A stretch of 64,000 bases of DNA from Alphaproteobacteria bacterium (GTDB lineage Bacteria; Pseudomonadota; Alphaproteobacteria; Bin65), in assembly GCA_022819985.1 (NCBI GenBank), contig JAJEGH010000028.1:181003-245002 (forward strand). The letters are read 5' to 3'. The position numbers were made by a program, and so were the translations under genes. Under the pieces are notes generated by a model, which saw nothing but the letters and a program-made list of their open reading frames with translations, had not been told where the DNA came from and searched no databases. Every line of letters begins with the position of its first letter. The stretch's first letter is position 1. Below, piece after piece: positions 36,243-43,921 of the stretch.

Positions 36243-39200
36243 TCAAAGCATGTGGGCACTGCGCGCGCGAATGGTGCGCATCTGCTTCATAAGTGGATCG
36301 TGCGGCAAGTCATAGGCATCCAGTAACACACGGTCGATTCCCTCGACCAAGGCCGGACCTGGCGTGCCTACTTTGTGAAAATTAACATTGTGTTGCTCGC
36401 CGAGGTTTCTTTTCATTACGCGGCACGCCTCCACTGTCCGGTAGTCCAAGAGCTTTCTCGCTAGACGTTCGGTTCTTTCTCGAAGATTTTCGTTATCCCA
36501 ACCGGGCGGACGGCGGATAGTTCCATATTCTTGCATGGTAACATCAAAAGCGTCACCAATCATAAGCCAATAGGCATGAAACAAATGAGAATTATATAGA
36601 GCGATCCAAGGCCAATAAAACAAATCGTCCGGGAGAAGATATTCTTTTCTTCGAGGATTATCCAAAACTCCTTCAGGTAAACAACTGATAAAATACATAG
36701 CGGTTGGCGGGAATGTAACGATTTCAGAGGAGTCAGCCTCTGACTTATTCTTTGCTGCTAGTTCGTCTCGCATTTTCTCGAGCAGCCTGGCAAGTTCTGG
36801 AGTAGGAGCTTGAGACCATTGTCTCATGAGCCTAGGTTGAAGTTGGGGCTGAATCTTGGTCTTGAGTACTGCGCTTCTTGTTGACGCTGCCAAGCGTATC
36901 AACCCCCGACTATATACCATGCGTCCGGAAGACTTTGGAATCGAATCTGAATTCATTTCCTCCTTTTTTTGTATAGTCAAGATAGTCGCCCTTTGTCGAT
37001 TTTGTATGCCGTGCTTTGCCTCTTTCAACCAAGGTAGTTTCGGAAAGAGAGGCTGTGGCATATTGTCGAACGTTCGAATTTCAACCCAATCTGCAGAACG
37101 TTCAATTAATCCGCGAATCTTGGCATAGGTCTGTTCTCTTCGAAATACAATGGAATGAGGGACAACCAATGTAATATTTCCGCCGGCGCGAGTTATTTCA
37201 AGTGCTGCTTCGATAAACATGAGATAAAGATTAGCGGACGCCCCGACATATTCGAGATTCTTGCCGCGCTCCTTGTCGCGCCTGTCAGGAACCTGATAAG
37301 GCGGATTGCCGATTACGATATCCCATCCTCCTTCCGGTGCGGGAAACAGCATACGGGCGTCGAATTCTGCCGGAGAACCCGACGATGACAGAAAATCAAC
37401 GTCGAGCCACGCCAATTCGCTTTCGGCCTTCCAGTGTCCAGCAATGTCCTTAAGACGATCCCTGGCTTCGAACTCGGCAAGAAGCGCATTCTGCTTTTCC
37501 TCCGGATCGTGCGCCTCTGTCCAGAGTTGCCGCGCCGCCCGCAATTCGTTCATCCCATCGATCCAATTGTCGCCATTCAAACTCGATTGTGTAGCCTTCT
37601 CAATACAAAGGGTATTGGCGACCATACACCGGGTTTCGAGATTTGGCAGAGGTCGGCCCGGGTTGTCTTCGGCTGCGTGCGACCGAACACGCGCATCGAT
37701 CAATGCAATGAAAAGGCGGAGGCGGGCGATAAGGACGGCCAGCGGATGGATATCGGCGGCGTGCAACTGGTGTTCAATTATGTTCTCCATTTCACCAGCG
37801 GGTATCTCTTCGGGCGACAACCTGCGCTTGGCGCGCCACAAGGCATGAAGCATGGCCAGCGTAAACACGCCGCTGCCGCAGCACGGATCGAACACCGTGA
37901 CCCGATTGATTGAACCGAACACGTTCTGTCGAGTTTCTGCGCCCCAATTCCGCCATGTCTCGGCGGAAGGCATCGGGTGAACCAGTTCCCTTATCTCCGA
38001 CCATTCCGCGCCGGGCATCCTCTCGCACAACCAGCCGGCGATGGCATCGGCCGCCATCTCATCGGCGACATCCTGCGGCGTATAGTAGGTGCCGCCCGGC
38101 ATCTTCCGGTGAATATATCCCTTCTTCTGGGGGTCCATTTCCAATCTGACGCCCTCGGTTCGCAATATCAGCTGTTCGAACATTTCCCCGAGCATGGTGG
38201 GATCCAGCGCGGACTCGGATTCGTAGCCGGTACGGTCGCACAGCGTCCAATCGTACCGGCTCAGGATGGACAGCAGGCCGTCTTCGGCCACATAAAGGCC
38301 GTTATCGATAAGCTGTGGCCTTTCGTCGTCGGAAATCGCAGTAAACAGAGAGCCGTTGAGAAACGGCGCGTCTCTAACGAGCGCCTGTTCCCATTCGCCT
38401 TCCCTGTCGATACGACGATCTTTCGGACGCGCCAGAACTTCTGCAAATAGCCATTCGATGTGTTGATGGATATCGTGCTCGCGTTCCGGAATTTGTCCCT
38501 GATTCCACAGCGCATTATCCGGCAAAATGCCACGCACTTGCAAAATCCATGCAAACATCGTGCGAACCAGATGCCGCAATTCGTTCGCGCCCTGCTCAGT
38601 GCGGGCGAACCAAGCGCCGATCTCCTCGTGGAAACTTCGGTGGAGCGCCGTGCTGGACAATGCATCGAGGATGGCTCTAGGCGACGGGTCCGCGTAATTG
38701 TCGGACAGCACCTCGAACTGGTGTGCAGCCCTTGAGCCGGGCAGCAACGGAGCAATGAGCGCTGTGGCGTACAGTTTCTCGTTGTCGAATATAAATCCCC
38801 GACATTTCCTATTGGGTCCATCGCCGGTGTACGCGATGCCGACCGCACGCCCAAGACCGGGAGGGAGACGGCGGAGAGGGGCCAGCGCTTCGGCAATGTC
38901 CGGCGGCGTCAGATTGCCGTCGATGAAATCCTGGCGCGTACAGACGAGCAACGCCTGTCTCGCGAACAATTCACCACCGCTTTCGCACTCCCCAATATGC
39001 ATAGCAACCGTATTGTTTGCAGAGTAAAGGATCGGCCGGTCGGCCGGAGCGACGCGTTCGATAAATTGTTCCTGAGATTCGCATTCGGCGATCACCGACA
39101 ACCAGTCTATATCCAGTGCATAGTCTTTGGCACGCCGAGCCTTCCGAGGCTCTTCGACGATAGACGCAAGCAGATTGCGTACCTTCGCCAGGGAACGCGC

Positions 39201-39695
39201 ATCCGCAATCTCGACTTCGGCGTAGGCAGATACACGATCGCCGGAGCGGCGAATCACAATCCATTGCGCACCGTTCGTCACGATGCCCCAAGTGCCCTCC
39301 CCCGCCTGCCGCCATCGGTTGAGATAGTCTTGCAGCTGTCCCAAAGGCGATGTGGTCCACGGAGCGGAAGGCGAAGTCCGCCTCGTCAAGTCCGTGCCGA
39401 GCCGTTTGACTTCAATTATCGCCGCAGCGGTTGGGGAAGCGCCCCGGCGGCAGACGAAATCGGGACGCTGACCCTGGCTTCCTTGGGTTTGGCCGGACGG
39501 CTGCGCGTCGATCTCGGAGACGCCGAACCTTAGAACCCGTTCCAAAACGGGTCTCACCAGATTGTCGCTTACATCCGCTTCCGTTGGATTCGGCTTTGCT
39601 TCGAGCGCGGCAAGATTGTCGGCGTACCAGTCGGCGTCCGGTCCCTCGTCGGGGTTGCCCGGCTTGCGGGTAGTCGATCCGGTATCAGCAGCCAT
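36243..39695 (-). CDS. Single-polypeptide restriction-modification enzyme (type IIG-like), horizontally acquired
   Basis: A protein of 1150 residues. The N terminus carries a PD-(D/E)xK nuclease: RPDF (about 77-80) and IIEVKR (93-98). The methyltransferase follows: motif I FDPCCGSGVF (602-611) and motif IV NPPY (797-800), which fit N6-adenine methylation of the Eco57I/type IIG class. The C-terminal 300 residues are A+T-richer and should hold target recognition. Codon use is unlike the neighbours. It is transcribed against the host gene and bracketed by 93-bp repeats of the hydratase 3' end. No partner methylase or specificity gene is nearby, so one protein would cut and modify. Confidence 0.85.
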   Translation of the reverse strand: MAADTGSTTRKPGNPDEGPDADWYADNLAALEAKPNPTEADVSDNLVRPVLERVLRFGVSEIDAQPSGQTQGSQGQRPDFVCRRGASPTAAAIIEVKRLGTDLTRRTSPSAPWTTSPLGQLQDYLNRWRQAGEGTWGIVTNGAQWIVIRRSGDRVSAYAEVEIADARSLAKVRNLLASIVEEPRKARRAKDYALDIDWLSVIAECESQEQFIERVAPADRPILYSANNTVAMHIGECESGGELFARQALLVCTRQDFIDGNLTPPDIAEALAPLRRLPPGLGRAVGIAYTGDGPNRKCRGFIFDNEKLYATALIAPLLPGSRAAHQFEVLSDNYADPSPRAILDALSSTALHRSFHEEIGAWFARTEQGANELRHLVRTMFAWILQVRGILPDNALWNQGQIPEREHDIHQHIEWLFAEVLARPKDRRIDREGEWEQALVRDAPFLNGSLFTAISDDERPQLIDNGLYVAEDGLLSILSRYDWTLCDRTGYESESALDPTMLGEMFEQLILRTEGVRLEMDPQKKGYIHRKMPGGTYYTPQDVADEMAADAIAGWLCERMPGAEWSEIRELVHPMPSAETWRNWGAETRQNVFGSINRVTVFDPCCGSGVFTLAMLHALWRAKRRLSPEEIPAGEMENIIEHQLHAADIHPLAVLIARLRLFIALIDARVRSHAAEDNPGRPLPNLETRCMVANTLCIEKATQSSLNGDNWIDGMNELRAARQLWTEAHDPEEKQNALLAEFEARDRLKDIAGHWKAESELAWLDVDFLSSSGSPAEFDARMLFPAPEGGWDIVIGNPPYQVPDRRDKERGKNLEYVGASANLYLMFIEAALEITRAGGNITLVVPHSIVFRREQTYAKIRGLIERSADWVEIRTFDNMPQPLFPKLPWLKEAKHGIQNRQRATILTIQKKEEMNSDSIPKSSGRMVYSRGLIRLAASTRSAVLKTKIQPQLQPRLMRQWSQAPTPELARLLEKMRDELAAKNKSEADSSEIVTFPPTAMYFISCLPEGVLDNPRRKEYLLPDDLFYWPWIALYNSHLFHAYWLMIGDAFDVTMQEYGTIRRPPGWDNENLRERTERLARKLLDYRTVEACRVMKRNLGEQHNVNFHKVGTPGPALVEGIDRVLLDAYDLPHDPLMKQMRTIRARSAHML

Positions 39696-39804
39696 GCGGT
39701 GTCAGCCGTTCGTTCCGGTCTTGGTGTGCGCGCGGTACAAGCTGTCGGCCAGTGCGCGCCCTGTCAACACGGGACGGCGCAGAATGTCAACGCGCGTAGG
39801 CGAG

Positions 39805-39897
39805 GTCGGCTTCAAGCAGGCGGTGAAGGAACGCGACAGCGGCGACTATCTCGACGAGATCTGGCCGATCCGCACCGGCCCGGTCCAGTACGAATAG
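39805..39897 (+). pseudogene. Duplicated 3' end of enoyl-CoA hydratase (direct repeat B, copy 2)
   Basis: It matches 36102-36194 at 92 of 93 bases and keeps the reading frame (VGFKQAVKERDSGDYLDEIW...) through the stop codon. It has no start of its own. It marks the far edge of the inserted R-M segment. Confidence 0.93.
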
Positions 39898-39950
39898 CGC
39901 CGGCCGCGGTGCGCCGAGGCGAGCGCACGGTTCCGATTCGCCGGCCGACA

Positions 39951-40011
39951 CTTTCAATCGGTCGGGCCTTCGCTTTCAATTGGTCGGGCATTGACTTTCA
40001 ATCGGCCGGAC
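39951..40011. repeat. Three phased 22-bp repeats, possible IS21-type transposon end
   Basis: CTTTCAATCGGTCGGGC, CTTTCAATTGGTCGGGC and CTTTCAATCGGCCGGAC start at 39951, 39973 and 39995, exactly 22 bp apart (two helical turns). Multiple short subterminal repeats of this type are typical of IS21-family ends, where the transposase binds. No transposase gene is present, so this would be a remnant. A regulator-binding array is the alternative. Confidence 0.5.
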
Positions 40012-40155
40012 ATGATCGAGGCGAAGCGGACGCGCGGTTCAAGCGTCGGACGCGCCTAGCGTTTGAGCAGACCGGCCGCAAAGCCGCGCTTGCAATTGCC
40101 GACCGCACCGATAGCAAACCTGTCGCCTCACGACCGAAAAAAGAGAAATCAACAA

Positions 40156-40184
40156 TTGACATATCACTAAATTCGGTTACGGTG
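40156..40184 (+). promoter_or_regulatory. Possible marR promoter
   Basis: TTGACA (40156-40161) in an A+T-rich island of GC-rich DNA, about 45 bases upstream of the marR start. The -10 box is weak (TACGGT at 16 bases). MarR-type autoregulation here would be expected but no clean palindrome is seen. Confidence 0.3.
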
Positions 40185-40207
40185 CCTCAAGTACCGGAGA
40201 GCGAGAG

Positions 40208-40714
40208 TTGACGGAGACAGCGGCCATACCCGGCGCCCGGCAATCGCCCGGCGCAGCATTGCGGGTCGACATGGACAGCCATGTGCCGGCCCTGTTCGTG
40301 ATCCTCGGCGGCAAGATCGGACTGCACGCCATGCGCCACCATGCGCGCGGGCTCGGCCTCGACCTGCGCGAGTGGCGCATTCTCCAGGTGCTGGGCAGCG
40401 ACGGCCGTTCCACGATCTTCGGGATCGCAGACCGGATCGCCATGGACCGCGGCGGCACCAGCCGCTCGATCGCCCGGCTGGAGAAACGCGGCCTGGTGGC
40501 GCGGCAGGACGATCCGTCGGATCGGCGCCGGTTCTTCATCGAACTGACGCACGAAGGCCGGACGGTCCACGACGAGATCGCCCGTTTCGCGCTCGCCCGC
40601 GAACAACGCCTGCTGCGGAATTTTTCGCCCGGCGACAGCGCCCGGCTGAGGCGGTATCTCAACGCGCTGGTCGCCGAGGCCGACGCGATGATCGCGGAAG
40701 GGTGGGCGCCGTGA
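40208..40714 (+). CDS. MarR family transcriptional regulator
   Basis: A protein of 168 residues with a winged helix: LREWRILQVLGSDGRSTIFGIADRIAMDRGGTSRSIARLEKRGLVARQDDPSDRRRFFIELTHEG spans helix-turn-helix and wing (DPSDRRRFFIELT). Terminal helices form the dimer interface. TTG 40208 is chosen, with GGAGAG just upstream; ATG 40271 is the alternative. It lies 68 bases before a Rieske oxygenase gene and probably controls it in response to an aromatic compound. Confidence 0.87.
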   Translation: MTETAAIPGARQSPGAALRVDMDSHVPALFVILGGKIGLHAMRHHARGLGLDLREWRILQVLGSDGRSTIFGIADRIAMDRGGTSRSIARLEKRGLVARQDDPSDRRRFFIELTHEGRTVHDEIARFALAREQRLLRNFSPGDSARLRRYLNALVAEADAMIAEGWAP

Positions 40715-40782
40715 CCCGGCCCGATGCTTTGCGCACGGCGCACGCGCCGGAACCCGTGCAGCACTGAACGAGGAAGCAGACG

Positions 40783-41841
40783 ATGTCCGATTTCGCCATG
40801 GAGCCCCTGGTCCACGACGCCTGGTATATCGGCGCGTGGTCCGACGAGCTGGACGGCGGGCCGGTCGCGCGGCGGATCATGGGCGAGGATGTCGTCCTGT
40901 TCCGCAGCGGCGACGGCACGGCGGCCGCCCTGGAGGACCGCTGCTGCCACCGCGGCGTGAAGCTGTCGCTGGGCGCCCCTGTCGAACAGGGCCTGCAATG
41001 CGGCTATCACGGCCTGGTCTTCGACGGCGGCGGGGCCTGCGTCGTCAATCCGGGCGAAAAACCCAGCCCGGCCTTCCGCGTCCGGGCCTTTCCGGTCGTC
41101 GAGCGCCAGCACTTCGTCTGGATCTGGATGGGCGACCCCGTACAGGCCGACACCGGCCTGATCGTCGATTTCGCCTGGCACGACCGGACTGACGAGTGGA
41201 ATTTCCACTACGCGCGCTACGACATCGCCGCCAACTACATGTTCATGATCGACAATCTGATGGACCTGACCCACCTGGGCTATGTCCACACGTCGACCAT
41301 CGGCGGCAACCCGGGCGAACATGACGACGCCGAGCTGACCACGACGCGGACGGAGCGCGGCGCCCGCTATGTCCGGTGGATGATGGGCTCGACCCCGCCG
41401 CCCTCCTTCATCAAGGTCGCCGGCTTCAAGGGCAAGGTCGACCGCTGGCAGGATTTCGAATACATCGCACCGGCATCGGTCCGCCAGTGGGGCGGCGGCC
41501 ACGACGCGGGTACCGGCGGGCGCGAAAACCGGGACAAGCCCGGCGGCATGGTCGTCAGGCTGTTCCACCACGCGACGCCGGCCGACGAGGAGAACTTCCA
41601 CTATTTCTTTTCGACCGCCGTGCGGGGCCAGGCATTCGATGCCCCGGGCAATACCGCATTCCACTCGGATATCCTGGAGGCGTTTCTCGAGGACAAATCG
41701 TTCATCGAGGCGCAGCAGGAAGCGGTGGGCCGGGACCCGGCCCGCCCGCTCTTCCTGCGCGGCCACGACAAGGCGGTCGCCTATTCCCGCCGGGCGATCA
41801 AAATGATGCGGGCCGCCGATCTGCCCGCCGCTGCCGAATGA
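40783..41841 (+). CDS. Rieske aromatic ring-hydroxylating oxygenase
   Basis: A protein of 352 residues. The Rieske ligands are in DRCCHRGVKLSLG and QCGYHGLVFDG. The mononuclear iron site is DNLMDLTHLGYVHTSTIGG. It belongs to the same VanA-like group as the protein at 21303 but is clearly divergent. Aromatic acid or ether oxidation is likely. Control by the upstream MarR gene is inferred. No ferredoxin or reductase gene is adjacent. Confidence 0.9.
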   Translation: MSDFAMEPLVHDAWYIGAWSDELDGGPVARRIMGEDVVLFRSGDGTAAALEDRCCHRGVKLSLGAPVEQGLQCGYHGLVFDGGGACVVNPGEKPSPAFRVRAFPVVERQHFVWIWMGDPVQADTGLIVDFAWHDRTDEWNFHYARYDIAANYMFMIDNLMDLTHLGYVHTSTIGGNPGEHDDAELTTTRTERGARYVRWMMGSTPPPSFIKVAGFKGKVDRWQDFEYIAPASVRQWGGGHDAGTGGRENRDKPGGMVVRLFHHATPADEENFHYFFSTAVRGQAFDAPGNTAFHSDILEAFLEDKSFIEAQQEAVGRDPARPLFLRGHDKAVAYSRRAIKMMRAADLPAAAE

Positions 41842-41901
41842 CCGCATTCGACTCGGCACACGCCGCTAAAGAGCGCCTGCGCGACCGCAGCGGATGCGCC
41901 T

Positions 41902-41959
41902 TTGCCCGGTAGCCCCTGCGGCCAAAGCACGTTATGAAAACGCCGGGTTCGCCGGGCCG
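41902..41959 (+). repeat. Direct repeat C, copy 1
   Basis: A 58-bp non-coding sequence (TTGCCCGGTAGCCCCTGCGG at its start) that recurs at 42852-42909 with four mismatches. It begins 60 bases after the Rieske stop and brackets the MNT/HEPN pair on its left. Confidence 0.88.
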
Positions 41960-41986
41960 CCTGACGGAGGTTGACCTTTCCCGGCC

Positions 41987-42394
41987 GTGTTCGGGGACGA
42001 AACGATCGCGGTGCGAAAACGGATGACAAGTCCTGTCGATAACGGCGCCGGCAGCGCTGGGGCGCGGGTTGACGATACGGTTCTGCAGCGGATGACGGCA
42101 GCCATCGTGGCTGCGGCCGACCCGGAGCAGGTGATCCTGTTCGGCTCTCACGCACGGGGCGATGCCCGACCGGATTCGGACATCGACCTGGTGGTTATCG
42201 AGGCCGAGCCGTTCGGGCCGGGGCGGGACCGGCGCGCCGAGGCGGCGCGGCTCTGGCGGGCGCTTGCCGGGTTTCGGGTCCCCAAGGATATTCTGGTCTA
42301 CAGCCGCGACGAGGCCGAATACTGGCGCGATTCTCTGAACAATGTGCTCGCGCGCGCCCTGCGGGAAGGCAAAGTGCTCTATGAGCGACCCTAA
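41987..42394 (+). CDS. MNT-type minimal nucleotidyltransferase (antitoxin candidate)
   Basis: A protein of about 135 residues. ILFGSHARGDARPDSDIDLVVIE is the complete GSx10DxD nucleotidyltransferase motif. MNT proteins pair with HEPN toxins and AMPylate them at a tyrosine. The start is uncertain: GTG 41987, or ATG 42023 at the MTSPVDN block. The HEPN gene overlaps its end by 14 bases, typical for the pair. The module lies between direct repeats C. Confidence 0.88.
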   Translation: MFGDETIAVRKRMTSPVDNGAGSAGARVDDTVLQRMTAAIVAAADPEQVILFGSHARGDARPDSDIDLVVIEAEPFGPGRDRRAEAARLWRALAGFRVPKDILVYSRDEAEYWRDSLNNVLARALREGKVLYERP

Positions 42395-42782
42395 GCAGGC
42401 CCGGACGCTCCTAGAGGCGGCGGAAAGGGATGTCTCCGCCCTTCGCGGCATGGGTGATGCCGCCATATTTGCCGACGAAATTTTCGGTTTCCACGTCCAG
42501 CAGGCGGCCGAAAAGCTGTTCAAGGCTTGGCTCGCCCTGTTGGGCGAATCTTATCCGTGGACCCACGACCTGACCGAACTGCTGGAACTGTTGAAAACAG
42601 GCCGACCGGACGCCTCGCGCTTCGATCCGTTAACTGACTATACGCCCTACGCCGTTCAGTTCCGCTATGGAATGCGAGATGCCGGTGCGGCGGCGCTCGA
42701 CCGCAACAGCGCCCTCGGCCAAGCGGAGGCATTGCTTGAAGAGGTCAGGTTGCGAATGACCGAAGCCACCGGAGCCGAATGA
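42381..42782 (+). CDS. HEPN domain protein (toxin candidate)
   Basis: A protein of 133 residues. FHVQQAAEKLFKAWLALLGESYPWTHDLTELLELL is the typical HEPN helical core of the COG2250 type. The DYTPYAVQFRYG block is the family's second conserved region and offers Tyr residues for modification. It overlaps the MNT gene by 14 bases. HEPN toxins usually act as RNases via RxxxxH; that exact motif is not clear here, so activity is uncertain. Confidence 0.87.
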   Translation: MSDPKQARTLLEAAERDVSALRGMGDAAIFADEIFGFHVQQAAEKLFKAWLALLGESYPWTHDLTELLELLKTGRPDASRFDPLTDYTPYAVQFRYGMRDAGAAALDRNSALGQAEALLEEVRLRMTEATGAE

Positions 42783-42851
42783 CGGCACGCTCGAACAGAG
42801 GACCGCGGCGTGTTGCGGATTCGAGACGTCAGGCGAGCGGCGTATTTGCCA

Positions 42852-42909
42852 TTGCCCGGTAGCCCCTGCGGCCAAAGCGCGTTAAGAAAACGCCGGGTCC
42901 GCCGGACCG
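42852..42909 (+). repeat. Direct repeat C, copy 2
   Basis: It matches 41902-41959 at 54 of 58 positions. It lies immediately upstream of the TAXI binding-protein gene, so it was probably part of that gene's leader before the insertion. Confidence 0.88.
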
Positions 42910-42931
42910 GGCCCTGAACTGGGAGGAAACC

Positions 42932-43897
42932 ATGAAAGTACATGCCCTGGCCGCCGCCGGCGCGGCTGCCTTCACCCTCGCCGCGTTTTCCGCCACTGGG
43001 CCGGCGTTCGCGCAGACCTACAGCATCGGCACCAATCCGCAGGGCTCGTCGGCCTATGCGACCGGCGCTGCCGTCGCCAAAGTCGCCAAGGACGTGCTCG
43101 GCCTGCGCGCCCGGGTCGTGCCCCAGGGCGGACCGGTCGTCACCCTGCCGCTGGTCGACAAGGGCCGGCTGAACTTCTCGATCGCGGTCAGCGTCGTCGC
43201 CGCCTTTGCCCACAAGGGGCAGGCACAATTCAAGGGCAAGCCGCAGAAGAATGTCCGCGTGGTCGCCAGGTTGCGGACCCTGCGGCTGGGCATCTTCGCG
43301 CCCAAGGATTCGAAGATCGCTTCGGTCGCCGACCTCAAGGGCGTGCGCCTGTCTTCCGGCTTCCCGAAGCAGCCCATTCAACGGGTGTTGTGGCGCGCCA
43401 TGCTGAACATGGCGGACCTGACCTTCAAGAACGTCAAGGGCGTGCCGGCGCCGAACGGCGTGCGCGGTGTCGACGACTATATGGGCGGCAAGGTCGATGC
43501 CGCGATGTTCTCCATCACCTCCGGCAAGATGCGCCAGGCCTACGCCTCGCGCGGCTTCAAATACGTCTCGCTGCCGGACGACCCGGCCTCGGTGAAGAAG
43601 ATGCAGGCGATTGCGCCGGGCACGGTCGTCGAGAAAATCGGCCCGTCGCCGGCCTATGCGGGCGTCACCGGCCCGACCAACATAGCGGCCGCGCCCTTCA
43701 TCGTCACGGCGAACGCCAAGGTGCCGGACGATGTCGTCTACAAACTGGTCAAGGCGATGGCGGCCAACAAGAAGACGATGGTCGCCGCCTTCAAGGGCAT
43801 GGCCGGCTTCGACCCGAAGACGATGTATACGGATATCGGCGTGCCCTATCACCCGGGCGCGATGAAATACTATCGCGAGACCGGCCAGGCGAAGTAG
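42932..43897 (+). CDS. TAXI family TRAP transporter solute-binding protein
   Basis: A protein of 321 residues with a signal peptide (residues 1-27, ending AFAQ-TYSIGTN). SIGTNPQGSSAYATGAAVAKVA is the TAXI-type start, then VDKGRLNFSIAVSVVAAFAHKG and a DYMGGKVDAAMFSIT block. It captures a solute for the fused permease 24 bases downstream. GGGAGGAAACC precedes the ATG. The downstream sulfatase suggests a sulfated or otherwise anionic ligand. Confidence 0.88.
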   Translation: MKVHALAAAGAAAFTLAAFSATGPAFAQTYSIGTNPQGSSAYATGAAVAKVAKDVLGLRARVVPQGGPVVTLPLVDKGRLNFSIAVSVVAAFAHKGQAQFKGKPQKNVRVVARLRTLRLGIFAPKDSKIASVADLKGVRLSSGFPKQPIQRVLWRAMLNMADLTFKNVKGVPAPNGVRGVDDYMGGKVDAAMFSITSGKMRQAYASRGFKYVSLPDDPASVKKMQAIAPGTVVEKIGPSPAYAGVTGPTNIAAAPFIVTANAKVPDDVVYKLVKAMAANKKTMVAAFKGMAGFDPKTMYTDIGVPYHPGAMKYYRETGQAK

Positions 43898-43921
43898 CCC
43901 CGGACCTTCCGGAGAGCGGCT

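Larger units (their letters stand above)
39898..40207. other. Intergenic region with tandem repeats and MarR promoter
   Basis: About 310 bases after the repeat copy. It holds three 22-bp repeats (39951-40011) and a short A+T-rich stretch before the marR gene with TTGACA at 40156. No gene is seen. Confidence 0.6.

Noticed and set aside
36243..39695. BREX PglX methyltransferase
   Set aside because: An N-terminal PD-(D/E)xK nuclease is present, and no pglZ, brxC or other BREX gene is adjacent. A stand-alone type IIG enzyme fits better.
39951..40011. CRISPR array
   Set aside because: The 22-bp units are directly adjacent, with no unique spacers of usual length, and there are only three. No cas gene is in the window. 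The 13-bp and 20-bp repeats fail for the same reason.
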